Of a stretch of 11,546 nucleotides of DNA, positions 1 through 6,937 are shown one piece after another (position 1 is the stretch's first letter; each line of letters starts with the position of its first letter). A model generated the notes under the pieces. It ran no database searches. It had not been told where the DNA came from and was given only the letters and a program-made list of their open reading frames with translations. The translations under genes and the position numbers were made by a program. The DNA is from Lachnospiraceae bacterium UBA7110 (GTDB lineage: Bacteria; Bacillota; Clostridia; Lachnospirales; Lachnospiraceae). Location of the stretch: the NCBI GenBank assembly GCA_002492295.1, contig DKYC01000027.1:9018-20563 (forward strand), written 5' to 3'.

Positions 1-21
1 TTTTTTAAATTAATCTGATAT

Positions 22-31
22 ATGCACGGAT
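22..31 (+). promoter_or_regulatory. Shared 10-base upstream word, copy 1 (ATGCACGGAT)
   Basis: The word ends 63 nt before the first GH94 start codon. An identical word at 5329-5338 ends 65 nt before the binding-protein start codon. Here it overlaps TGATATATG, which resembles an extended -10 box; the matching -35 would lie off the window edge. A role as an operator or promoter-associated element is inferred from repetition and matched placement only. Confidence 0.35.
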
Positions 32-79
32 GGAAAAACGGTAAAATAAAAAGCAAATTTCAGCCACAAAAATAAATAC

Positions 80-85
80 AGGAGG
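80..85 (+). promoter_or_regulatory. Ribosome binding site of the first GH94 gene, serving two overlapping ATGs
   Basis: A perfect AGGAGG precedes two out-of-frame ATG codons. The ATG at 95 (9 nt spacing) opens the 902-codon gene. The ATG at 91 (5 nt spacing) opens only a 10-codon frame that stops at the TGA ending at 123. The long frame is clearly the gene, but both ATGs lie within usable distance of the same Shine-Dalgarno. Confidence 0.8.
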
Positions 86-94
86 TAGGGATGA

Positions 95-2803
95 ATGGAA
101 ACAATACATTTTACAGGCAATGACGGAACGTTCTTCTTAGTGCAGCCGGAAAATTACAGCTATCTGTATTTTCCGATTGCAGGAGAACACGGAATCAAAA
201 GCGCGGTTACGCCAAATTTGGGCGGTGACATCAAACTCAACCAGAACGCCTTTTTGATGGAGCCTGTCAGTGCGGAAAATCTGCACAATAACCGTTCGGG
301 AAGAAACTTTTGGTGTCATGTGGAGGGCGTGGGCGCATGGTCTGCGGTGGGCGCCTCTGCGCAGGAGGAGAGCCGGAGGTTTACGGCAGAACAGGACAAG
401 AGCGAGCTGACGGCGGGACTGATGTGGCAGACGCTCACAAGGCAGTCCCAGAAATACCAGTTAAAGGCGCAGGTCACGTCGTTTGTGCCGGTAACGGATA
501 ATGTAGAGCTTATGCATGTGGAGCTTTGCAATACCAAAAAGACAGCGCAGACGATTACACCTACGGCTGCAATCCCTATTTACGGAAGAAGTGCGGACAA
601 TATTCGGGACCACAGGCACGTAACGTCACTGCTGCACCGTATCAGAACGACGGATTACGGTGTGTATGTAAAACCGACGCTTTCCTTTGACGAGCGCGGA
701 CACCGCAAAAATGATTTGACTTATTTTGTGTGCGGCGTGGGCAAAACAGGAGAAAAGCCCAAGGACTTCTATCCGGTTGCGGAGGATTATATCGGTGAGG
801 GCGGAAGCTATACGCATCCGCGGAAAATTCTCCAAAAGGAAGACGGCGTATCCGGCGGCTGTTGCTTTGCGGGAAAGGAGGCGCTTGGGGGACTTCGGTT
901 TCCGACAATCGTGTTAGAACCCAATGCGTGCGTATCATATACCATTATCATGGGAGTGACTGCGCAGGAGGACGACATTGAGCAGATGCTGTCGAGATAT
1001 GACAGCGAGGAAAAGGTGAGGGCGGCGTTTGCACAGACGCGCGATTACTGGCAGCAGAGGGTGAATGTCCGGTATGATACCGGGAATGAGCGCTACGACA
1101 ATCTGCTTCGTTGGATTAGCTTTCAGCCGATTTTGCGGCGGATTTACGGATGCTCCTTTTTGCCGCATCATGACTATGGCAGAGGCGGAAGAGGCTGGCG
1201 TGATTTGTGGCAGGATTGTCTGTCCTTGCTGATTATGGACCCTTGCGGCGTACGGCAGATGATTTTGGACAATTACGGCGGTGTGCGGATTGACGGTACC
1301 AATGCGACGATTATCGGGGAGCAGCAGGGAACCTTTGTCGCGGACAGGAACGGAATTGCGCGTGTTTGGATGGACCACGGCGTATGGCCGTTTATGACGA
1401 CAAAGCTTTATATAGACCAAACAGGCGATACCGCGATTCTAAAGGAGCGTGCGGCGTATTTTAAGGATGAGCAAATGCAGCGCGGCGGCGGTTTGGACGC
1501 GGCGTGGGATGTTTCTTACGGACTACGGCAGAAGGATGAAAGCGGCGCGGTGTATGAGGGAAGCATTTTGGAGCATTTGTTATTAGAACATTTGTGCGCA
1601 TTTTATGAGGTGGGGGCGCATAATCATATCCGCCTGCGCGGTGCGGACTGGAATGATGCACTGGATATGGCAGCAGAAAACGGCGAGAGCGTGGCGTTTA
1701 CCTGTGCGTATGCAGGAAATCTGTTAGAGCTTGCGCAGCTTTTAGAGCGTTTAGCGCAGCAGCCCGACTGGCAGGAAGTCGAGGTATTAGCAGAACTTAA
1801 AGTGCTTTTGGCGGACGACATGAAGCTTTATGAGGATATTGCGGCAAAGGAGAAGCTGCTGCAAACCTATTTGCTTTGCTGTCAGCACAATATCAGCGGA
1901 GAACGGATGACAGTTTCCGTAAAGGAGCTTGCGCAGAATTTAAGGCACAAGGCAAAGTGGATGGCAGAGCACATTCGCAGGACGGAATGGATTGAAAAGG
2001 ACGGCGAAGACGAGGGGTGGTTTAACAGCTACTACGATAATGATAAGGCGCCCGTTGAAGGATATTTTGCGGATGGCGTCCGTATGATGCTGACCGGTCA
2101 GGTGTTTGCGGTTATGAGCAGGACTGCCGAGGATTTGCAGGTGGAAAAAATCTGTAAGAGTGCGGACCGCTATCTGTATCAGAAGGAAATCGGGGGATAT
2201 CGTCTGAATACCGATTTTCATGAAGAAAAGTTTAATTTGGGCAGAATGTTTGGCTTTGCATACGGAGAGAAGGAGAACGGGGCGGTCTTTTCGCATATGA
2301 CCGTGATGTATGCGAATGCATTGTATCAGCGCGGGTTTGTGAAGGAAGGCTATAAGGCGCTGCAGACGCTTGCGGACGCTGCCATGAACTTTGAGGTGAG
2401 CCGGATTTATCCGGGTATTCCGGAGTATTTTAACGGTTCGGGAAGAGGGATGTACCACTATTTAACAGGAGCGGCGAGCTGGTATATGCTCACGGTTGTC
2501 ACGCAGGTGTTTGGCGTGCGCGGCGAGCTTGGCAATATGGTACTTTGCCCGAAGCTGTTAAAGGAGCAGTTTGACACGGAGGGAAATGCGAGGATTTGTC
2601 TGCAGTTTGCGCAAAAGGAGTTTGAAGTGGTTTATAAAAATCCGTCAAAGCTTTCCTATGGAGAATATGCAGTTAAAAAAGTGCTTTGTGACGGACAGGC
2701 AAACGGAAAGGTTCTGGGGGAATCGGCAGTTCTTGACAGGGAAATGATAGCGTCTTTGTCAGATGCGGTACATACGATTGCGGTAGAACTGGGAGCAAAA
2801 TAG
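95..2803 (+). CDS. GH94 glycoside phosphorylase, laminaribiose phosphorylase-like
   Basis: Predicted cytoplasmic inverting phosphorylase that splits a beta-glucoside with phosphate to give alpha-glucose 1-phosphate plus the shortened sugar. The 902-residue protein has no signal peptide. It has an N-terminal beta-sandwich (about 1-300), a helical linker and an (alpha/alpha)6 barrel (about 330-810), then a short beta-rich tail. Visible GH94 landmarks are WRDLWQD (R369, D370), the ADWNDALD motif with general acid D521, H734 in the ENGAVFSH segment, and T791-G792 in YLTGAAS; the last three groups match the acid and phosphate-contact positions of the family. Length suits laminaribiose phosphorylases (about 900 residues) better than cellobiose phosphorylases (about 810) or beta-1,2-oligoglucan phosphorylases (about 1,100). 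The start at 95 gives an AGGAGG spacing of 9 nt and keeps the conserved N-terminal strand FTGNDGTFFLVQPE. First visible gene of the locus, 60 bp ahead of a second GH94 gene. Family is confident; exact linkage (beta-1,3 favoured) is inference. Confidence 0.88.
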   Translation: METIHFTGNDGTFFLVQPENYSYLYFPIAGEHGIKSAVTPNLGGDIKLNQNAFLMEPVSAENLHNNRSGRNFWCHVEGVGAWSAVGASAQEESRRFTAEQDKSELTAGLMWQTLTRQSQKYQLKAQVTSFVPVTDNVELMHVELCNTKKTAQTITPTAAIPIYGRSADNIRDHRHVTSLLHRIRTTDYGVYVKPTLSFDERGHRKNDLTYFVCGVGKTGEKPKDFYPVAEDYIGEGGSYTHPRKILQKEDGVSGGCCFAGKEALGGLRFPTIVLEPNACVSYTIIMGVTAQEDDIEQMLSRYDSEEKVRAAFAQTRDYWQQRVNVRYDTGNERYDNLLRWISFQPILRRIYGCSFLPHHDYGRGGRGWRDLWQDCLSLLIMDPCGVRQMILDNYGGVRIDGTNATIIGEQQGTFVADRNGIARVWMDHGVWPFMTTKLYIDQTGDTAILKERAAYFKDEQMQRGGGLDAAWDVSYGLRQKDESGAVYEGSILEHLLLEHLCAFYEVGAHNHIRLRGADWNDALDMAAENGESVAFTCAYAGNLLELAQLLERLAQQPDWQEVEVLAELKVLLADDMKLYEDIAAKEKLLQTYLLCCQHNISGERMTVSVKELAQNLRHKAKWMAEHIRRTEWIEKDGEDEGWFNSYYDNDKAPVEGYFADGVRMMLTGQVFAVMSRTAEDLQVEKICKSADRYLYQKEIGGYRLNTDFHEEKFNLGRMFGFAYGEKENGAVFSHMTVMYANALYQRGFVKEGYKALQTLADAAMNFEVSRIYPGIPEYFNGSGRGMYHYLTGAASWYMLTVVTQVFGVRGELGNMVLCPKLLKEQFDTEGNARICLQFAQKEFEVVYKNPSKLSYGEYAVKKVLCDGQANGKVLGESAVLDREMIASLSDAVHTIAVELGAK

Positions 2804-2863
2804 AATTACAGGATAACAGTTTCATGCAAAATTTTTAAGTTAAGAAAGGAGCAGGACAAAACG

Positions 2864-5278
2864 ATGAATTACGGATATTTTGATGATGAAAAACGCGAGT
2901 ATGTCATAGTCAGACCGGATACACCCGCACCGTGGGCAAACTATCTTGGTTCTCCCGCGTATGGCGCGGTAATTTCCAATAACGCAGGCGGCTACAGCTT
3001 TGCAAAATCCGGTGCAAATGGCAGGATACTTCGTTATGTTTTTAACGATTTTGACCGCCCGGGACGTTATATTTACATCCGGGACAACGAAAACAAGGAC
3101 TACTGGTCTGCCTCATGGCAGCCGGTAGGAAAGGACTTAAACGATTACAAAAGCGAATGCCGCCACGGGACGGCTTACACGAAAATGCTTGCAGATTACA
3201 GTGGGATTCACTCCGAGGTGCTCTATTACGTTCCGCTTGACAAGGAGTACGAGGTTTGGTGCGTTCAAATAACAAACCGTTCTGAGCGTGCAAGGGAATT
3301 AAATATAACGGGATATGCGGAATTTACAAATAACAGCAATTATGAGCAGGATCAGGTAAATTTGCAGTATTCGCAGTTTATCACGCGCACGGTTTTCCAA
3401 GGAAACAGGATTTGCCAAATGATACACGGCAATTTGGACGGACTGGAGGAAGGCAAGGACGTTGATGACAAGATTGTTGTGGAGCGTTTTTTCGGACTTG
3501 CAGGAGCGGATGCTGCCTCATACTGCGGCGACAGGGAACAGTTTCTCGGAAGGTATCATGGGTATGACAACCCGGCCGGCGTGATAAACGGGGATTTGGG
3601 CGGAGCGCTGTGTTACAACGAAAACGGCTGTGGGGCGCTTACGGCAAACATACGACTGGAACCCGGAGAGACAAAAAGTCTTGCGTTTGTGTTGGGTATG
3701 AAGAGCAGTGACGAGGCGTGGCACATTTTGGCGCAGTATGAAAATCCGCAGGAAACGTGTGGGAACGAGCAAAAAGAACTGATTACATACTGGCACGGAA
3801 AGCTTTCGCATTTTCAGGTCAAAACGCCCAGCCCGGAGTTTAACACGATGATAAATACATGGAATGCCTACAACTGTTTTATGACGTTTATTTGGTCACG
3901 CGCAGCGTCCTTCATATACTGCGGCTTGCGCAACGGCTACGGTTACCGTGACACGGTGCAGGACATTCAGGGCATTATCCATCTTGCGCCAAAGATGGCG
4001 GTGGAAAAAATCCGCTTTATGCTTTCCGCACAGGTGGACAACGGCGGCGGACTTCCGCTTGTCAAATTTACGCATAACGCAGGGCATGAGGACACGCCGG
4101 ATGATGCATCTTACGTGAAGGAAACGGGACATCCTGCATATCGCGCGGACGATGCGCTTTGGCTGTTCCCGACAGTTTATAAATACATTTGCGAGTCGGG
4201 CGACCTTTCCTTTATCGACGAAGTCATTCCGTTTGCAAACAAAGGGGAAGGAACCGTATATGAACATTTGAAACGCGCGATTGACTTTTCCATGAACCAT
4301 TTAGGACCGCACGGAATGCCTGCCGGACTGTATGCGGACTGGAACGACTGCCTGCGTCTTGGCAAGGAAGGCGAATCGACCTTTGTTGCATTCCAATTTT
4401 ATTATGCGATGACGATTTTAAGACAGTTTGCGCAGTACAAGGAGGACAGCGGGTATATCGAATATTTGGATGCATGTCAGGAAAAGCTTGGCAGCCTGAT
4501 ACAAAAACTGTGTTGGAATGAGGACCGGTTTATCCGCGGCTTTACGGAACGCGGAGAGGTGATTGGAAAGCGCACGGATTTGGAAGCAAATATGTGGCTC
4601 AATCCGCAGAGCTGGTCGGTCATCAGCGGACTGGCGACAAAGGAGCAGGCGGATAAGGCATTGGAGCAGGTATACCAGCAGCTTAATACGGAATATGGTG
4701 CGATTTTAATGGATCCGCCGTATCACAGCCATGCTTTTGACGGGGCGCTTGCGGTGATTTACAATGCCGGGACAAAGGAGAACGCGGGTATTTTCTCCCA
4801 GTCTCAGGGGTGGATTATTCTTGCAGAGGCGCTGTGCGGACATGGAGAGCGTGCGTTTGCTTATTTTATGGAAAATGCGCCGGCGGCGCAAAATGACAGG
4901 GCGGAAATTCGCAAATTGGAGCCGTACTGCTACGGGCAGTTTACGGAAGGAAAGGCAAGTCCGCACTTTGGACGTTCCCATGTGCACTGGCTGACGGGGA
5001 CAGCTTCGACGGTTATGGTAGGCTGCGTCGAGGGAATTTTGGGAATGCGCCCCGACTTTTACGGCCTGCGGATTGCACCCTCTGTTCCAAAAGCGTGGGA
5101 GCATTTTGAGATTGATAAGGATTTCAGAGGCAGCCATCTGCATATTGTGGTGAATAATGCAGGACATGCGGAGAGTGGCTTCAAAAAGCTTACGGTTGAC
5201 GGCGTGGAGCTTTCGGATAATTATATTCCTGCAAAAATTCTCAAGGAGCATTCGGAAATTGTTTTGTATATATCGTAA
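2864..5278 (+). CDS. GH94 glycoside phosphorylase, cellobiose/chitobiose phosphorylase type
   Basis: Predicted cytoplasmic disaccharide phosphorylase producing a sugar 1-phosphate and a free sugar, which saves one ATP per bond over hydrolysis. It has 804 residues, the usual length for cellobiose and N,N'-diacetylchitobiose phosphorylases, and no signal peptide. The start MNYGYFDDEKREYVIVRPDTPAPW is the family signature. The N-terminal sandwich (1-280) leads to the helical barrel (about 320-730) and a beta tail. Landmarks: YRDTVQD (R362), ADWNDCL with general acid D495, and T711-G712 in WLTGTAS. The loop after the catalytic Asp is short (RLGKEGEST), as I recall for chitobiose phosphorylase, rather than the long insertion of classical cellobiose phosphorylases. 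Oddity: Q646 in ENAGIFSQ, where those enzymes carry a phosphate-binding His. An AAAGGAG at 2845-2851 precedes the start by 12 nt. The context of beta-glucosidase and sugar importer favours cellobiose, but the substrate is not proven. Confidence 0.9.
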   Translation: MNYGYFDDEKREYVIVRPDTPAPWANYLGSPAYGAVISNNAGGYSFAKSGANGRILRYVFNDFDRPGRYIYIRDNENKDYWSASWQPVGKDLNDYKSECRHGTAYTKMLADYSGIHSEVLYYVPLDKEYEVWCVQITNRSERARELNITGYAEFTNNSNYEQDQVNLQYSQFITRTVFQGNRICQMIHGNLDGLEEGKDVDDKIVVERFFGLAGADAASYCGDREQFLGRYHGYDNPAGVINGDLGGALCYNENGCGALTANIRLEPGETKSLAFVLGMKSSDEAWHILAQYENPQETCGNEQKELITYWHGKLSHFQVKTPSPEFNTMINTWNAYNCFMTFIWSRAASFIYCGLRNGYGYRDTVQDIQGIIHLAPKMAVEKIRFMLSAQVDNGGGLPLVKFTHNAGHEDTPDDASYVKETGHPAYRADDALWLFPTVYKYICESGDLSFIDEVIPFANKGEGTVYEHLKRAIDFSMNHLGPHGMPAGLYADWNDCLRLGKEGESTFVAFQFYYAMTILRQFAQYKEDSGYIEYLDACQEKLGSLIQKLCWNEDRFIRGFTERGEVIGKRTDLEANMWLNPQSWSVISGLATKEQADKALEQVYQQLNTEYGAILMDPPYHSHAFDGALAVIYNAGTKENAGIFSQSQGWIILAEALCGHGERAFAYFMENAPAAQNDRAEIRKLEPYCYGQFTEGKASPHFGRSHVHWLTGTASTVMVGCVEGILGMRPDFYGLRIAPSVPKAWEHFEIDKDFRGSHLHIVVNNAGHAESGFKKLTVDGVELSDNYIPAKILKEHSEIVLYIS

Positions 5279-5295
5279 AAAAACAGGACATGATT

Positions 5296-5325
5296 TTGAC
5301 ATTTTTTGTAGCAATTTGGTATATC
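5296..5325 (+). promoter_or_regulatory. Sigma-A type promoter for the transport/GH3 genes
   Basis: A perfect -35 box TTGACA (5296-5301) is followed after 18 nt by TATATC (5320-5325), which is preceded by TGG to form an extended -10. Transcription would start near 5332, inside the ATGCACGGAT word. This places a separate promoter between the phosphorylase pair and the binding-protein gene, so 5404-11210 can be transcribed independently of 95-5278. No terminator-like hairpin was seen after the stop at 5278, so read-through is also possible. Confidence 0.6.
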
Positions 5326-5328
5326 AAA

Positions 5329-5338
5329 ATGCACGGAT
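5329..5338 (+). promoter_or_regulatory. Shared 10-base upstream word, copy 2 (ATGCACGGAT)
   Basis: Identical to the word at 22-31 and at nearly the same distance from its start codon. It covers the predicted transcription start of the promoter at 5296-5325, a typical place for an operator. No known regulator is assigned; the convergent AraC-type gene is a candidate. Confidence 0.4.
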
Positions 5339-5341
5339 TGA

Positions 5342-5356
5342 TTAAAATCATTTTAA
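5342..5356. repeat. 15-bp AT-rich inverted repeat in the 5' leader of the binding-protein gene
   Basis: TTAAAAT-C-ATTTTAA has perfect 7-bp arms around one central base, just downstream of the predicted transcription start. It could be a dimeric repressor site, but AT-rich palindromes of this size arise readily by chance in such leaders. Confidence 0.3.
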
Positions 5357-5403
5357 CAAAGCAATAAAAAACTATAAAAATTTTTAGATAGGAGGATTTT
5401 TTC

Positions 5404-6837
5404 ATGAAAAAGAAATTAGTCAGTATCGTATTAATGACAGCACTTGCGGCAGGAACACTGGCAGGCTGCGGCGGCTCAGGCAGCTCCAGCTCTGACGACA
5501 GCGCAAACGTGCAGACCGGAGGGGAAGCGCAGGGCAGCGCGGACGCTGCGGCAGCCACAGACGAGGGCAAGGTTATCAACATCTACTGCTGGAACAACGA
5601 GTTCCGTGAGCGTGTGGAGCTGGTTTATCCCGAGGTAAAGGAAACCTCTTCGGACGGAACGGTGACCACTTTAAACGACGGAACGGAAATCCACTGGATT
5701 ATCAATCCCAATCAGGATGGCGTTTACCAGCAGAAGCTTGACGAGGCGCTGCTCAATCAGGCAAACGCTGCGGCAGACGACAAGGTTGACATTTTCTTAT
5801 CGGAAACAGACTATGTAAACAAATATACCGACGCAGAGGCGGACATGGCAATGCCTTTGACAGACCTTGGCATTAATCCCGACACCGACCTTGCAGACCA
5901 GTATAGCTTTACAAAGGTAACGGCGTCTGACGCAAACGGCGTGCAGAGAGGCTCGACATGGCAGTGCTGTCCGGGATTGCTTGTATACCGCCGCGACATT
6001 GCAAAAGAGGTGTTTGGCACGGACGATCCTGAGGAAATCGGCGAGAAGGTAAAGGACTGGGATTCGATTAAGGCGGCGGCAGCCGAGTTAAAGGCAAAGG
6101 GCTATTACACATTTGCTTCCTATGCGGACACCTTCCGTCTATATGGCAACAGCATTGACGCGCCGTGGGTTGCGCCGGGCGAGACCACAATCAAGGTTGA
6201 CCCAAAAATCATGAACTGGATTAACGACTCCAAGGAATGGCTGGACGCGGGTTATTTGGACAAAACCGTAAAGGGACAGTGGAATTCCGACTGGAATCAG
6301 GCAATGGGCTCTTCCTCAAAGGTGTTTGCATTCCTGTTTCCGGCATGGGGCATTGACTTTACCTTAAAGCCCAACTGGGACGGCGAGGACGGCATGTGGG
6401 CGGTTACAAATCCCCCGCAGGAATACAACTGGGGCGGCTCTTATGTCCATGCATGTACAGGCACGGACAATCCGCAGCATGTAAAGGATATTATCATGTC
6501 GGTAACTGCGGATAAGGACAATTTATTAAAAATTTCACGGGAAAAGACAGACTTTACGAATACACAGAGCAGCATGAGAGAGGCAGCTACGGATGACGCG
6601 AACTTTTCTTCCGACTTCCTTGGCGGACAAAATCCGTTCAAGTATTTCTCACCGGTTGCGGAAAACATCAAGATTGCACCGCTTTCTGCTTACGATCAGG
6701 GCTGTGTGGAATTAATCCAGAATTCGTTCAGCGATTATTTCCAAGGCATGGTTGATTTTGACAAGGCAAAAGCGAACTTCGAGACGGCAATTATCGAGCG
6801 TTATCCCGAAATTACCGAAGTGCAGTGGCCTCAATAA
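5404..6837 (+). CDS. ABC transporter sugar-binding lipoprotein (CUT1 family)
   Basis: Extracellular solute-binding protein that captures an oligosaccharide and delivers it to the two downstream permeases. It has 477 residues. It opens with a lysine-rich n-region and hydrophobic core, then the lipobox LAGC with lipidated C22, followed by a Gly/Ser/Asp/Ala linker (about 23-56) that tethers the mature domain. The folded part starts at KVINIYCWNNEF and is rich in tryptophan (W63, W99, W186, W255, W280, W293, W297, W315), as expected for sugar stacking. An AGGAGG at 5390-5395 with 8 nt spacing and the signal peptide itself fix the start. It has its own promoter upstream and a strong hairpin downstream, consistent with higher expression than the permeases. 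The ligand is inferred from neighbours as a beta-gluco-oligosaccharide; sequence alone does not settle it. Confidence 0.92.
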   Translation: MKKKLVSIVLMTALAAGTLAGCGGSGSSSSDDSANVQTGGEAQGSADAAAATDEGKVINIYCWNNEFRERVELVYPEVKETSSDGTVTTLNDGTEIHWIINPNQDGVYQQKLDEALLNQANAAADDKVDIFLSETDYVNKYTDAEADMAMPLTDLGINPDTDLADQYSFTKVTASDANGVQRGSTWQCCPGLLVYRRDIAKEVFGTDDPEEIGEKVKDWDSIKAAAAELKAKGYYTFASYADTFRLYGNSIDAPWVAPGETTIKVDPKIMNWINDSKEWLDAGYLDKTVKGQWNSDWNQAMGSSSKVFAFLFPAWGIDFTLKPNWDGEDGMWAVTNPPQEYNWGGSYVHACTGTDNPQHVKDIIMSVTADKDNLLKISREKTDFTNTQSSMREAATDDANFSSDFLGGQNPFKYFSPVAENIKIAPLSAYDQGCVELIQNSFSDYFQGMVDFDKAKANFETAIIERYPEITEVQWPQ

Positions 6838-6853
6838 AAAAGATTCTGATAAT

Positions 6854-6881
6854 GACTGCGGTGTGTTTATGCACCGCAGTC
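6854..6881 (+). other. 10-bp GC-rich stem-loop between binding-protein and permease genes
   Basis: GACTGCGGTG (6854-6863) pairs perfectly with CACCGCAGTC (6872-6881) across an 8-nt loop. It begins 16 nt after the binding-protein stop. No T-run follows, so it is not a classical intrinsic terminator. Such hairpins in sugar ABC operons commonly protect the 3' end of the binding-protein message or attenuate read-through, giving binding protein in excess of permeases. Confidence 0.65.
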
Positions 6882-6887
6882 TGCATA

Positions 6888-6899
6888 GGAATGCATTCC
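6888..6899. repeat. 12-bp perfect palindrome GGAATGCATTCC
   Basis: A perfect 6+6 palindrome lies 6 nt after the stem-loop and 38 nt before the first permease start. Its CATTCC half is also complementary to GGAATG at 6925-6930, which contains part of the permease Shine-Dalgarno. Function is unknown: it may be a protein site, part of an RNA structure, or chance. Confidence 0.35.
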
Positions 6900-6937
6900 A
6901 TTAGGAACGTATTTTGATAAGAAAGGAATGATAGCTT

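Noticed and set aside
1..6. T-run at the window start as the tail of an upstream terminator
   Set aside because: Six T residues alone; any stem would lie outside the window, so it cannot be supported.
33..46. Possible catabolite-responsive (cre) site around AAAAACGGTAAAA upstream of the first phosphorylase
   Set aside because: Aligned on the central CG it misses three of the conserved bases of the CcpA consensus, including the leading TG and the C near the end.
935..1420. Long open frame of 161 codons on the minus strand
   Set aside because: It lies entirely within the first GH94 gene, shows no recognisable domain and has basic, low-information composition typical of antisense shadow frames.
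4706..5314. Minus-strand frame of 202 codons across the end of the second GH94 gene
   Set aside because: Antisense to conserved GH94 sequence, no family resemblance and no ribosome binding site noted.
5375..5386. TAAAAATTTTTA palindrome just before the binding-protein ribosome binding site
   Set aside because: Pure A/T tract palindrome with no loop; it is expected by chance in an AT-rich leader and lacks the features of a terminator.
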